DNA of 64,000 bases, from positions 1-64,000 of the forward strand of contig SSFR01000008.1 of NCBI GenBank assembly GCA_008015505.1, written 5' to 3'. This document shows positions 1-8,775 of the stretch, piece by piece. How positions within the stretch are numbered: position 1 is the stretch's first letter; each line of letters begins with the position of its first letter. The notes beneath the pieces are model-generated. The model saw only the letters and a list, made by a program, of their open reading frames with translations, did not search any database and was not told the origin of the DNA. Made by a program: the position numbers and the translations under genes. Origin of the DNA: Pedobacter sp. Its GTDB lineage: Bacteria > Bacteroidota > Bacteroidia > Sphingobacteriales > Sphingobacteriaceae.

Positions 1-2
1 CT

Positions 3-278
3 CAGCGTTTAAATGGCGCTTCGATTCGTATGAATACGCACGAGGCCATCAGAGCGGAACGGATGTTTAGGCATGGTGGAGTAGCACCTACTACAGTCAA
101 TAATACCTACCAAACTGTTCATGATTCATCGGTTGATTTATCAATTTTGATTCATGAATTGCGCGACCTTCAACTTGCGGTTCGGGAGGAAAAAGCCCGA
201 CCAGTAGAGTTTAACTATCGAATGTTTGAGGCTTATCGAGATCGGATTGATAACATTAGGGCAGGGGTAAATGTATGA
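3..278 (+). CDS. C-terminal part of an element-borne protein of unknown function (cut by window start)
   Basis: The reading frame is open from the first complete codon of the window to the stop at 276-278, and no stop precedes the first ATG at position 30, so the gene probably begins outside the window. The visible part is about 90 residues. It has a short Gly/Thr/Asn-rich stretch followed by a charged helical segment (ELRDLQLAVREEKARPVEFN) that could form a coiled coil. It lies inside the element that ends at the tRNA-Arg gene, with the integrase on the opposite strand. The composition would fit the tail end of a phage tail or tape-measure-like protein, but this is a weak guess and I do not recognise the family. 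Confidence 0.55.
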   Translation, partial: QRLNGASIRMNTHEAIRAERMFRHGGVAPTTVNNTYQTVHDSSVDLSILIHELRDLQLAVREEKARPVEFNYRMFEAYRDRIDNIRAGVNV

Positions 279-376
279 TCTATTTTTGGTCTCACCTTGG
301 AAATCAAAAAGTTTAAATAATAATAAAATTAAAAAAAAATAAAATAATGAAAAAAAACAGGGCTTAAAAAACGATC

Positions 377-511
377 CCGTGTCTAGTCGTGTCTAGTTTT
401 TAGGCCTAAAATGGCTAATTTTTCATGGCTTTGTCTAGTAAAACAATATGTATTATATTGATAATTAGTTATTTATGATTTTACTAGACAGACTAGACGC
501 ACTAGACACGG
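377..511. repeat. Array of six GTCTAGT heptamers, three direct and three inverted
   Basis: GTCTAGT occurs at 381-387, 391-397 and 433-439. Its complement ACTAGAC occurs at 483-489, 492-498 and 501-507. The outer copies lie in an 11-bp perfect inverted repeat (377-387 with 501-511, CCGTGTCTAGT) and the inner pair in another (433-443 with 479-489, GTCTAGTAAAA). Spacing is 9-10 bp within each cluster, about one helical turn. The array sits between the integrase stop and the element gene on the left, in otherwise non-coding AT-rich DNA. It looks like a protein-binding array, for instance accessory sites for the integrase or an excisionase, or an element origin. The function is inferred. Confidence 0.75.
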
Positions 512-543
512 AAAAATGGATGGTTTGTCAAAAACGTGTTTTT

Positions 544-1758
544 TCATTCATCTAATTTGTCGAAGTTCATCATTAGTTTTTCTTTGCGTTGCTCGGACAT
601 TTTTACATAGATCATTGTGGTTTGAATTTTTGAATGTCCCATCAGTTCTTGTAAAGATGCTATGTCTCCACCAAGCTCCATAAACAGTGTGCCAAAGGTG
701 TCGCGACTAACATGGAAGCTTAAGTTCTTTGTAATGCCAGCATGGGCTGCTATGACTTTTAAAGCTTCATTGACTGTTTTATCGGCGTAGGGACGAAAGA
801 GCAGACCCTTTCTTCCATCAATAAGATCCCTGGCATATTTCGGTAATGGTACTTTTATTTCTTTCCCAAATCGCTCCCCCTTTTTCATCTTCATTTTGAT
901 TACTCCATCCTTTATTTGGGAGGAAGATATTAGAGCACTGTCGCTGATTCTAATTCCTGTATAACAACTGAATAGAAATTTTCGCAGGCATTCGTTTTCA
1001 AGCTCATTTAACACTTTGCTATTTAGAAGCGCCTTTAAACTTGCTAATTCATCCCGATCTAAAGCTTCTCGGTCAGCATCTCGAAACGAGATAGGAAAAT
1101 TATCATATGGATTATCTAAATAATAGCCATCCTTCAAAGCATAATAAATATAGGTCTTAATGATTTTATGTGTACTCATAATCGTATTATACTTATACCT
1201 CTTACTTTTACGAAGCCAAGCGTCTAATTGTCTAACCAGTTCAAGGCTAAAATCCCTCATTAATAGCTGCTTACCTTTCATAAAACTGCCTAAGCAGTTT
1301 AGCGCAGTTTGATGCCTAAGTCTCGTCCTATAAGTGTTAATGCCTTTTTCGTACAGAGAGTTATTCTTCGAAGTCGCAAAAAACAAGAAACAATCCCTGG
1401 ATGCAAAGTTGTTATACTCATGTACAAATAGTTCTAAAGTAAGTACTCGAAGCTGTAAGCGGTAACTTCTAATAATCTCGTTGGCTCTGGCTTTAATAGT
1501 ACCGATAATAATATTAGTATCGACAGCCTCTTGATCATTTTTATAGCGAGGTAGTACTGCCTGAGCTTTTTTATCAAAAAAAATGGGAGGCCAATAAAGT
1601 TTCAGTGCTATCTGCTTTTTCTTTCTCTCATATACCAATAACAATGACAAAGGAGCATTCCCGTCCTTTCTTTCTTTATTACTGTTAATTATCACCGTAG
1701 CAGAAAACAAACTAGGCTCAGAATAAGGTGCAGTTAGGTTTTTTAATGGTTTTTTCAT
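544..1758 (-). CDS. Tyrosine-type site-specific recombinase (integrase)
   Basis: This 404-residue integrase carries the full catalytic set of the family: Arg in TGIRISD (about residue 270), HxxR in FHVSRDTF (349-352), His in LMGHSKI (375) and the nucleophile Tyr in TTMIYVKM (384). The N-terminal part has the SAM-like core-binding region typical of Bacteroidota integrases. The ATG at 1758 (MKKPLKN) is preferred because the open frame further upstream encodes an unrelated Cys-rich stretch. The 5' end faces the 3' end of a tRNA-Arg gene, the usual place for an integrase that uses the tRNA as its attachment site. The gene appears intact, so the element may still be mobile. Its other end lies outside the window. 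Confidence 0.93.
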   Translation of the reverse strand: MKKPLKNLTAPYSEPSLFSATVIINSNKERKDGNAPLSLLLVYERKKKQIALKLYWPPIFFDKKAQAVLPRYKNDQEAVDTNIIIGTIKARANEIIRSYRLQLRVLTLELFVHEYNNFASRDCFLFFATSKNNSLYEKGINTYRTRLRHQTALNCLGSFMKGKQLLMRDFSLELVRQLDAWLRKSKRYKYNTIMSTHKIIKTYIYYALKDGYYLDNPYDNFPISFRDADREALDRDELASLKALLNSKVLNELENECLRKFLFSCYTGIRISDSALISSSQIKDGVIKMKMKKGERFGKEIKVPLPKYARDLIDGRKGLLFRPYADKTVNEALKVIAAHAGITKNLSFHVSRDTFGTLFMELGGDIASLQELMGHSKIQTTMIYVKMSEQRKEKLMMNFDKLDE

Positions 1759-1850
1759 CTTCAAAAAAATGGGTGGAAAAATGGGAGCAAATTTTAGATA
1801 AAAAGCCCCTGAAAGGCCCATATTTACACACAAGGAAGAACATCCGCAGA

Positions 1851-1887
1851 ACAAAAAACCCTCCATACTTATCGCAAAGAGGGTTTT
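1851..1887 (-). terminator. Rho-independent terminator after tRNA-Arg
   Basis: The 9-bp arms at 1855-1863 and 1879-1887 (AAAACCCTC/GAGGGTTTT) form a hairpin followed by a T tract on the minus strand, 13 bases past the tRNA 3' end. It could also end transcription entering from the element side. Confidence 0.7.
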
Positions 1888-1899
1888 CTATTTTTTTGG

Positions 1900-1971
1900 T
1901 AGCCTCGACGGGAATCGAACCCATATCAAAAGTTTAGGAAACTTCTATTCTATCCATTGAACTACGAGGCC
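1900..1971 (-). tRNA. tRNA-Arg (anticodon CCU)
   Basis: The minus strand folds as a cloverleaf. The acceptor stem is GGCCTCG with CGAGGCT (the first pair is G-U), the discriminator is A, and the D arm is GTTC/GAAT. The anticodon stem is GAAGT/ACTTT with loop TTCCTAA, giving anticodon CCT, and the T arm has loop TTCGATT. CCA is not encoded. It starts only 6 bases after the metG stop on the same strand, so the two are probably co-transcribed. Its 3' end borders the integrase-bearing element, which makes it the likely attachment site. Confidence 0.92.
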
Positions 1972-1977
1972 AGTTTA

Positions 1978-4080
1978 TCAGGCAATTACGCTTCCATTCA
2001 ACGTCGATTTTGCCGGATGTACAAAGGTAAGCTTTCCATCGCTGTTTTTGGCCATTAAGATCATCCCTTGAGACATAATCCCTTTGATCTCCCGTGGCTC
2101 TAAATTCAACAAAATAGAAACTTGCTGGCCAACAACCTCCTCAGGAACAAAGTATTCCGCAATTCCTGAAACAACCGTACGCTGATCAATACCTGTGTCG
2201 ATAGTCAATTTGAGTAATTTTTTTGTTTTGGCTACTTTTTCAGCACTTAGGATTGTTCCCACACGAATATCCATCGCTGAGAATTGATCGTAATTAATAT
2301 TTGCCTTGGCCTCTACCACATGGCTTAGTGCTGTTTGATTCGACTCCTTAATATCCATTAGTTTTTTTATTTGAGCATCAATCACTGTATCTTCTATTTT
2401 CTCAAAAAGTAACTCTGCTTCGTTGAGCTGTTGTCCCAAAGGAAGTAGATCGGCCCGACCAGCATCATCCCAACCCAAATGTCGTAAGTTGAACATGCGG
2501 ACTAGCTTTGTCGCTGTAAATGGCAAAAAAGGCTCAGAAAGTATAGCTAAATTCGAAGCAATTTGTAGGGCTACATTCAAAATCGTTTTAACACGTGCCT
2601 CGTCTGTTTTGATCAACTTCCAAGGCTCTGTGTCTGCTAAATACTTGTTTCCCAAGCGAGCTACATTCATCAACTCTGACAAAGCTTCTCGAAAACGATA
2701 GTGTTCAATAGCTTCTCCTATTTTAGCTGGATAGCCCTTAAGCTCATCGATCACTTGTTGATCCACTTCCGTCCAGCTGGAACCCATCACGACCTTTCCT
2801 TCAAAATATTTATGAGATAGCACCATTACCCGGTTCACAAAGTTTCCAAAGATGGCAACTAACTCGTTATTATTTCGCGATTGAAAGTCCTTCCAAGTAA
2901 AGTCATTATCCTTAGTTTCAGGCGCTGTGGCTGTTAGCACGTAGCGAAGTACATCTTGCTTCTCCGGAAAATCTGCCAAATATTCATGCAGCCAAACTGC
3001 CCAATTACGCGAAGTCGATATTTTATCGCCCTCCAGATTTAAAAACTCATTTGCTGGCACATTGTCAGCTAGCGCAAAGCTTCCATGAGCCATCAACATA
3101 GCAGGAAAAATAATACAGTGGAAAACAATATTATCTTTTCCAATAAAGTGAACTAACTTGGTCCCATCTGCTTGCCAGTAAGCCTCCCAATTAGATGCAT
3201 ATACTTGAGGGGCTGTATCTAAAAAATATTCATGCTTTTTGGCTTCACTCAGGTTAATATTAAAGAGATCTTTCGTGGCTGATATATAGCCAATAGGTGC
3301 ATCAAACCAAACGTAAAGGACTTTACCTAATGCATTTTCCAATGGCACTTTTACACCCCACTCTAAATCGCGTGTCATTGCACGTGGCTGCAAACCTGCT
3401 TTCAACCATGATTTACACTGCCCAAAAACATTCGACTTCCACTCTGAATGAGAATCAATATAAGCCTCAATCTGAGCTTGCATTTTATTAAGAGGCAAAA
3501 ACCAGTTTTTGGTTTTTCGCAAAACAGGGGACTCTCCAGATAAACTTGACCTGGGATTAATTAAATCAGTGGCATTTAATGTAGAGCCACATTTTTCACA
3601 CTGGTCTCCATAGGCATTTTCATTGCCACAGTTCGGACAAGTACCCGTAATATATCGATCTGCTAAAAACTGATTCGCTTTTTCATCAAAATACTGCTCA
3701 GTCTCTTCTTCTATAAAAACGCCTTTATCATATAGGTTTTTAAAAAAATCAGCAGCTATTTGATGATGAGTAGCCGAAGAAGTGCGGTGATAAATATTAA
3801 ATGAAATTCCAAAATCACGAAAAGAGTCCCCAATAATTTTGTGGTATTTATCCACCAGTTGCTGCGGACCAATTCTCTCTTTTTTAGCTTTCAACGTGAT
3901 GGGAACACCATGTTCATCAGAACCACAAACAAAAATCACATCCTTGCCCTTGGCACGTAAATAGCGCACATAGCTATCTGCGGGAATATAAACCCCCGCC
4001 AAATGGCCAATATGTACCGGGCCATTCGTATAAGGGAGTGCTGCCGTTACTGTGTATCTTTTAATCGTATCGAATTTCAA
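1978..4080 (-). CDS. metG: Methionyl-tRNA synthetase
   Basis: This 700-residue class I synthetase charges tRNA-Met with methionine in the cytoplasm. The HIGH motif is exact (PVHIGHLAG, about residue 22) and the KMSKS loop reads KISTSRN (about residue 352). A zinc knuckle with CPNC and CEKC is present near residue 150. The last hundred or so residues form the EMAP/Trbp111-like tRNA-binding domain ([11 protein letters not shown]), which gives the long dimeric form of the enzyme. The start at 4080 gives [20 protein letters not shown], the expected N-terminus. A promoter-like box lies about 40 bases upstream, and the gene runs into tRNA-Arg. Confidence 0.98.
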   Translation of the reverse strand: MKFDTIKRYTVTAALPYTNGPVHIGHLAGVYIPADSYVRYLRAKGKDVIFVCGSDEHGVPITLKAKKERIGPQQLVDKYHKIIGDSFRDFGISFNIYHRTSSATHHQIAADFFKNLYDKGVFIEEETEQYFDEKANQFLADRYITGTCPNCGNENAYGDQCEKCGSTLNATDLINPRSSLSGESPVLRKTKNWFLPLNKMQAQIEAYIDSHSEWKSNVFGQCKSWLKAGLQPRAMTRDLEWGVKVPLENALGKVLYVWFDAPIGYISATKDLFNINLSEAKKHEYFLDTAPQVYASNWEAYWQADGTKLVHFIGKDNIVFHCIIFPAMLMAHGSFALADNVPANEFLNLEGDKISTSRNWAVWLHEYLADFPEKQDVLRYVLTATAPETKDNDFTWKDFQSRNNNELVAIFGNFVNRVMVLSHKYFEGKVVMGSSWTEVDQQVIDELKGYPAKIGEAIEHYRFREALSELMNVARLGNKYLADTEPWKLIKTDEARVKTILNVALQIASNLAILSEPFLPFTATKLVRMFNLRHLGWDDAGRADLLPLGQQLNEAELLFEKIEDTVIDAQIKKLMDIKESNQTALSHVVEAKANINYDQFSAMDIRVGTILSAEKVAKTKKLLKLTIDTGIDQRTVVSGIAEYFVPEEVVGQQVSILLNLEPREIKGIMSQGMILMAKNSDGKLTFVHPAKSTLNGSVIA

Positions 4081-4114
4081 TTTTGTACCTTTAGTGAGCT
4101 CGCTAACAAGCCTG

Positions 4115-4122
4115 CAAAGATA
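4115..4122 (-). promoter_or_regulatory. Bacteroidota-type -7 box upstream of metG
   Basis: The minus strand reads TATCTTTG, a perfect match to TAnnTTTG, 35 bases before the metG ATG. A TTG about 22 bases further upstream (4145-4147) could be the -33 element, at slightly long spacing. Confidence 0.5.
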
Positions 4123-4135
4123 CTGCTTTTATAAA

Positions 4136-5029
4136 ATGATCGATCAACCTACACCTTTAAAAAAAGGCGATAAAGTAGCTTTTACCTGCCCCGCTAAAGA
4201 GCTTCCTCATGAGCCTATCGATGCCATTAAACTACTAGAGTCCTGGGGGCTATGTGTCATTCTTGGCGATACAGTTAAAACATCCCATCATCAGTTTGCA
4301 GGAAATGATACACTACGAGCTCAGGATTTTCAGCGTTTCCTAGATGATGATTCCATTAAAGCTATCTTCGCCGCACGGGGAGGATATGGAACAATTCGCA
4401 TTATTGATCAGCTTAATTTTTCAAAATTTATTAAAAACCCCAAATGGGTCGTTGGATTCAGTGATATCACTGTACTTCATAGCCATATTCATACAAACTA
4501 TCAAATAGAAACGATTCATGGCCAAATGCCCCTGACCATTTCTAATGGCAGTACAGCTTCATTAGAAACATTAAGAAAAGCACTTTTTAATGAACCTTTG
4601 CAATATCAGTATCCGAACAAAACAATAAGTCAATATGGTATTAGTCAAGGGCTGTTAATTGGTGGTAACCTAGCCATATTGGTTTCCTTATTAGGCTCAT
4701 CCTCTGAGATAGACTATCGGGATAAGATTCTCTTTCTTGAAGATGTGGGAGAATATCTATATGCCATCGACCGAATGCTTTGGACGCTCAAACGTGCAGG
4801 CAAATTGGCACACCTCAAAGGATTAATTGTCGGCGGATTTACCGAATTAAAAGACTTTGATCCTCCCTTCGGGCAAACAGTGGAAGAAATGGTCTTAGAG
4901 AAAGTGAAGGAATACGGCTATCCGGTTTGCTTTGGCTTCCCAGCAGGTCATATTTCTAATAATCAAGCACTAATTTTTGGAAGACAAGCTCTCTTACAGG
5001 TGAATGAGCAAGAAATAAGATTATCCTGA
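4136..5029 (+). CDS. ldcA: LD-carboxypeptidase, peptidase family S66
   Basis: This 297-residue protein belongs to the S66 family, which removes the terminal D-Ala from murein tetrapeptides during cell-wall recycling. The nucleophile Ser is in VVGFSDITVL. The catalytic Glu fits FLEDVGEYLYAIDRML and the catalytic His fits FPAGHISNN near the C-terminus. The N-terminal DNA-like motif GDKVAFTCPAKEL is typical. The ATG at 4136 is chosen because the longer open frame (from 4052) would overlap the divergent metG start and add an unrelated hydrophobic extension. No signal peptide is seen, consistent with a cytoplasmic recycling role. It is divergent from metG. Confidence 0.92.
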   Translation: MIDQPTPLKKGDKVAFTCPAKELPHEPIDAIKLLESWGLCVILGDTVKTSHHQFAGNDTLRAQDFQRFLDDDSIKAIFAARGGYGTIRIIDQLNFSKFIKNPKWVVGFSDITVLHSHIHTNYQIETIHGQMPLTISNGSTASLETLRKALFNEPLQYQYPNKTISQYGISQGLLIGGNLAILVSLLGSSSEIDYRDKILFLEDVGEYLYAIDRMLWTLKRAGKLAHLKGLIVGGFTELKDFDPPFGQTVEEMVLEKVKEYGYPVCFGFPAGHISNNQALIFGRQALLQVNEQEIRLS

Positions 5030-5060
5030 AAGCACTATTTTATTTCATTTTTTTGGTTCT

Positions 5061-6005
5061 TTATCGTAGATCGCCAACCCAATCAGCTTTTTTATCAGGA
5101 GCTGTATAAATGGGTCCATTCTGCCGAATGTAAAGTACGGGAACCCTGTTTAATATAGCAAGTTGGTTTATCAGTCGATAATGACGAACCCTTATATAGT
5201 CAGAATTATTCATCACATATATACCTTTCACATAAACTCGCTTTGTTGCTCCTATTAATGCCAGGGGTTGCGGATGGATTACCACGCCTGGCCTAGACAC
5301 AATCACAATCTCATTATATGAACTTCTACTGGCTATAAAATGATTTGGAAAGCTCTTACCAGGAAAATCCTTGTTTAATCGTACAACGTCATTTAAGTGC
5401 GAATCAAAATCTCCGGTTCTAGACAATATGTAAGCTGGATTCTGTATAAGCCTATTGGTCTTCTCATTAATGTGATGCACAAGGGCATTTTTATCTTTAA
5501 CTACCGGTGTGTTATTAACCCAATCTATCCCCGCATGATTATAAAATCCTATATCCTTATAGTTGGTTGATAATATATTTTCAGGAGGTACATCCAATAT
5601 GAATCCAAAATAACCAACTGCACTATTTTTCTCATTTGAAACAAGTGAGGTACTCATTACATCCCATTTTTGAATAATATCTTCAAAACGAGTACTAAAA
5701 AACTCTGGCCTCAACTTGTCTGGGTCCCTCATCATATGAACCAAATATTTCCAATGTTGACCTAAACGAGTATCAACAGCATTATTAGAACGACTTAGTT
5801 CAGGTTGATCAATAGGTTTATACCAATACAATTCCTGCCAAGCGAAAAGCTCTTTTACATTTATAATATCTGTATACTGATTCGTAAATATGTCTGTATT
5901 TAGATGATGTAAGCCTGTTCCTGGTAAAGTTGGTTTTTTATGAGGTATCTGATATTGAAGGATACCTCGCTTAAAGATTTTCTTATGATTAGAAGATGGT
6001 GCCAT
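5061..6005 (-). CDS. Unrecognised 314-residue protein; possible ADP-ribosyltransferase-like fold
   Basis: The function is not recognised. There is no signal peptide and no membrane segment, and the N-terminus is basic (SSNHKKIFKRG). Two features recall R-S-E class ADP-ribosyltransferases: an STS motif in WDVMSTSLVSN (residues 118-120) followed by the strand YFGFILDVPPENIL, and a later YNEIVIVSRPG strand (230-240) with a Glu where the E-x-E region would fall. An Arg in a suitable first strand is not obvious, so this is a hypothesis only. It is a single-gene unit facing ldcA tail to tail. Its content is unlike the housekeeping neighbours, and a role as accessory or host-directed protein is possible. 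Confidence 0.75.
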   Translation of the reverse strand: MAPSSNHKKIFKRGILQYQIPHKKPTLPGTGLHHLNTDIFTNQYTDIINVKELFAWQELYWYKPIDQPELSRSNNAVDTRLGQHWKYLVHMMRDPDKLRPEFFSTRFEDIIQKWDVMSTSLVSNEKNSAVGYFGFILDVPPENILSTNYKDIGFYNHAGIDWVNNTPVVKDKNALVHHINEKTNRLIQNPAYILSRTGDFDSHLNDVVRLNKDFPGKSFPNHFIASRSSYNEIVIVSRPGVVIHPQPLALIGATKRVYVKGIYVMNNSDYIRVRHYRLINQLAILNRVPVLYIRQNGPIYTAPDKKADWVGDLR

Positions 6006-6142
6006 TCAAGATTTTTTACTGTGTATTGCTCCACAATGATACCTATAACACATTAATCACAGTGTTAACAAATTCTAAAATTCAATAACCTTTATATAAA
6101 CGCAGCTTAATTAGACGAAAAAATTCTTTACAGAAGTACAAA

Positions 6143-6177
6143 TAAAAAGCCGTTCCTTTTGAGAACGGCCTTTTTAT
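6143..6177 (-). terminator. Terminator downstream of groEL
   Basis: GCCGTTC (6149-6155) pairs with GAACGGC (6163-6169), flanked by A and T runs on both sides. It would end groES-groEL transcripts on the minus strand and could act in both directions. Confidence 0.85.
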
Positions 6178-6206
6178 TGAGCTTATTAAGGAAGCTAGGA
6201 ATAAAT

Positions 6207-7850
6207 TTACATCATTCCTCCCATACCACCACCCATTGGAGGCATACCCGCAGCAGCACCTGCTTTTTCATCTTCAGGATTATCTGCTAATACACACTCA
6301 GTGGTTAGTAACATGGCAGCAATAGAAGCTGCATTTTCTAGGGCTACACGACCCACTTTAGTTGGGTCAATTACACCCGCTTTGATTAAGTTCTCATACA
6401 CATCAGTACGTGCATTGTAACCAAAATCAGCTTTACCCTCTTTTACTTTTTGTACCACGATAGACCCTTCGATACCCGCATTTTCACAGATCTGACGCAG
6501 TGGCTCTTCAATAGCGCGTTTAACGATTTGAACACCTGTATTTTCGTCTTCGTTAACACCTTTTAATGTTTCCAAAGCTTCAATAGCACGAATGAATGCA
6601 ACACCCCCTCCAGCTACAATACCTTCTTCAACAGCCGCACGTGTTGCATGTAATGCATCATCCACACGATCTTTTTTCTCTTTCATTTCTACTTCCGTAG
6701 CAGCACCTACGTATAATACAGCAACACCACCGGATAATTTAGCCAGGCGTTCTTGTAGTTTTTCTTTATCGTAGTCCGAAGTAGTTGTTTCGATCTGTGT
6801 TCTGATTTGATTAACACGTGCTTTAATGTCTTCTGTTTTACCAGAACCGTTGATCACAGTGGTGTTATCTTTATCAATCACAATTTTTTCAGCCTGACCT
6901 AGGTAAGAAAGATCTGCGTTTTCAAGCTTATATCCTCTTTCTTCAGAAATCACCGTACCACCCGTTAGGATAGCGATATCTTCAAGCATAGCTTTACGAC
7001 GATCACCGAAACCAGGAGCCTTAACCGCTACTACTTTCAAAGAACCACGAATCTTGTTTACCACTAAAGTCGCTAATGCTTCACCATCTAAATCTTCGGC
7101 AATAATCAATAAAGGTTTCCCAGTCTGTACTTGTTTTTCCAAAATTGGGAGCAACTCCTTCATGGAAGAGATCTTCTTATCATAAATCAAAATATAAGGA
7201 TTCTCTAATTCAGCTTCCATTTTATCAGCGTTGGTTACAAAATAAGGTGACAAGTAACCACGATCAAACTGCATACCCTCTACTGTTTTGACTTCAGTTT
7301 CAGTTCCTTTTGCTTCTTCTACCGTAATAACACCATCCTTACCCACTTTAGCCATCGCATCAGCAATTAGTGTACCGATCACTTCGTCGTTGTTAGCAGA
7401 AATAGCCGCTACTTGCTTGATTTTGTTATTATCTTCTCCAACAGTTTGTGACTGGGTCTTTAGATTAGCGATAACAGCAACAACCGCTTTATCAATACCT
7501 CGTTTTAAATCCATTGGATTGGCCCCAGCCGCTACGTTTTTAATACCCGCTGTCACAATAGCCTGAGCTAAAACAGTTGCTGTAGTGGTACCATCACCTG
7601 CTTGATCAGCCGTTTTAGAAGCCACTTCTTTCACCATTTGAGCACCCATATTTTCCAGCGTGTCTTTAAGCTCAATCTCTTTAGCCACTGTTACACCATC
7701 TTTAGTGATCGCTGGAGAACCAAACTTTTTATCAATGATTACATTACGACCTTTTGGGCCTAAAGTTACTTTTACCGCATTAGCAAGTGTATCAACTCCT
7801 CTTTTTAAGGCGTCACGAGCTTCCACATTGTATTTAACTTGTTTTGACAT
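6207..7850 (-). CDS. groEL: Chaperonin GroEL (Hsp60)
   Basis: This 547-residue large chaperonin subunit forms the double heptameric ring that folds cytosolic proteins with GroES and ATP. It has the expected start ([19 protein letters not shown]), the ATP-binding [13 protein letters not shown] segment, the [14 protein letters not shown] signature, and the Gly/Met-rich tail ending GGMGGMM. Length is normal for the family. It lies 50 bases downstream of groES on the same strand and ends at a strong terminator, so the two form one operon. No CIRCE element was seen upstream of groES. Confidence 0.99.
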   Translation of the reverse strand: MSKQVKYNVEARDALKRGVDTLANAVKVTLGPKGRNVIIDKKFGSPAITKDGVTVAKEIELKDTLENMGAQMVKEVASKTADQAGDGTTTATVLAQAIVTAGIKNVAAGANPMDLKRGIDKAVVAVIANLKTQSQTVGEDNNKIKQVAAISANNDEVIGTLIADAMAKVGKDGVITVEEAKGTETEVKTVEGMQFDRGYLSPYFVTNADKMEAELENPYILIYDKKISSMKELLPILEKQVQTGKPLLIIAEDLDGEALATLVVNKIRGSLKVVAVKAPGFGDRRKAMLEDIAILTGGTVISEERGYKLENADLSYLGQAEKIVIDKDNTTVINGSGKTEDIKARVNQIRTQIETTTSDYDKEKLQERLAKLSGGVAVLYVGAATEVEMKEKKDRVDDALHATRAAVEEGIVAGGGVAFIRAIEALETLKGVNEDENTGVQIVKRAIEEPLRQICENAGIEGSIVVQKVKEGKADFGYNARTDVYENLIKAGVIDPTKVGRVALENAASIAAMLLTTECVLADNPEDEKAGAAAGMPPMGGGMGGMM

Positions 7851-7900
7851 TTTTAAGACTTTTTTAAGTTAATGATAGAATAATTTTGTTTGATGTGTTT

Positions 7901-8176
7901 TTACAGAACCGCAAAAATATCTGATTCACGCATAATCAGATACTCTTTCCCCTCGTAAGTAATTTCTGTACCAGCATATTTACCGTATAAAACCTCATCT
8001 CCAACTTTAACCGTCATTGGTTCATCCGCTTTGCCATTGCCAACAGCAATTACTTTACCTCTTTGAGGTTTTTCTTTGGCTGTATCAGGAATGTACAATC
8101 CTGAAGCTGTTTTTTCTTCTGCAGGAGCAGCTTCCACGACTACTCGATCTGCAATTGGTTTGATTGTTAATGCCAT
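7901..8176 (-). CDS. groES: Co-chaperonin GroES (Hsp10)
   Basis: This 91-residue co-chaperonin caps the GroEL ring. It has the classical [11 protein letters not shown] start, the mobile loop region [19 protein letters not shown], and the [14 protein letters not shown] segment. It is the first gene of the groES-groEL operon, with a promoter-like pair of boxes about 65-95 bases upstream. Confidence 0.99.
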   Translation of the reverse strand: MALTIKPIADRVVVEAAPAEEKTASGLYIPDTAKEKPQRGKVIAVGNGKADEPMTVKVGDEVLYGKYAGTEITYEGKEYLIMRESDIFAVL

Positions 8177-8240
8177 AAACGTAATTCTATTTTTTATTAA
8201 AGATTGAATTTTAATAAACTGGTATGAACAGGAATTATGC

Positions 8241-8272
8241 CAAAACGTAATACCACATTTTTATTGCCAAAA
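8241..8272 (-). promoter_or_regulatory. Putative promoter of groES-groEL
   Basis: On the minus strand TTTTGG (8272-8267) lies about 18 bases before TACGTTTTG (8249-8241), which is close to the Bacteroidota pattern TTTG-N19-TAnnTTTG with one extra T. It predicts a 5' leader of about 60 bases. Confidence 0.5.
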
Positions 8273-8390
8273 TTTCACTTAGGCTTTGGTTTTTATCAGG
8301 AATAAATTTACACGAAGTGCCAAGCTGACAGCCCTTGCCAAATGACTAGCGGGCTTTCCGACTAATACTTCTCAGGATTAACTGCAAAAA

Positions 8391-8420
8391 CAAAAAGGCT
8401 TCCCTAATGAGGGAAGCCTT
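8391..8420 (-). terminator. Terminator downstream of secG
   Basis: A 10-bp perfect stem AAGGCTTCCC (8395-8404) with GGGAAGCCTT (8411-8420) has a six-base loop and a T run on the minus strand, 20 bases past the secG stop. Confidence 0.88.
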
Positions 8421-8439
8421 TGAAAAAAACAGTTTGAAT

Positions 8440-8772
8440 TTATTTTTTCGTACTATCGCCTGGTAACGGAAGTACTGGAGGTGCCGACACAGGGGCCGTT
8501 GAATTAATTTGCTTTTGAATATCAGAAGCCTCCTCAGTTGATGTTCCTCCTTTAGGAATGGTCACATTAATTAATAGTGCAAGCACCATCAATGTAGCCG
8601 TCAATACCCAAGTTCCCTTTTCAAGAAAATCTCCTGTGCGTTGCACGCCCATAATATTATTTGAACCCGAAAAGCCAGATGAGAGCCCCCCCCCTTTTGG
8701 ATTCTGCACCAAAACAATCAACACCAACAACACGCAAACCAGTATAGCCAAAATCACTAAAGCGTAATACAT
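8440..8772 (-). CDS. secG: Preprotein translocase subunit SecG
   Basis: This 110-residue inner-membrane protein is an accessory subunit of the SecYEG channel. It has two hydrophobic segments (residues about 3-21 and 52-69) separated by the family loop LVQNPKGGGLSSGFSG, and a low-complexity C-terminal tail. The Gly-Gly-Gly of the loop is encoded by a run of nine C bases at 8686-8694 on the plus strand. It is the last gene of a minus-strand run that begins with the sigma-54 activator and lptE. Confidence 0.93.
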   Translation of the reverse strand: MYYALVILAILVCVLLVLIVLVQNPKGGGLSSGFSGSNNIMGVQRTGDFLEKGTWVLTATLMVLALLINVTIPKGGTSTEEASDIQKQINSTAPVSAPPVLPLPGDSTKK

Positions 8773-8775
8773 ATT

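Noticed and set aside
377..511. The GTCTAGT array as a CRISPR array
   Set aside because: Units are only 7 bp, with 2-3 bp spacers and inverted copies, and no cas genes are near. It fits protein-binding sites better.
4052..4135. Longer LD-carboxypeptidase frame starting at 4052
   Set aside because: It overlaps the metG start and adds a hydrophobic leader unlike the family; the ATG at 4136 gives the standard N-terminus.
7288..7566. Open frames on the plus strand within groEL
   Set aside because: They are antisense shadows of a highly conserved gene with no family match or ribosome binding site.
8686..8694. Run of nine C inside secG, as a possible phase-variation tract
   Set aside because: It encodes the conserved Gly-Gly-Gly of the PKGGGL loop of an essential translocase subunit, so frameshifting would be lethal. 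It is better explained by protein conservation.
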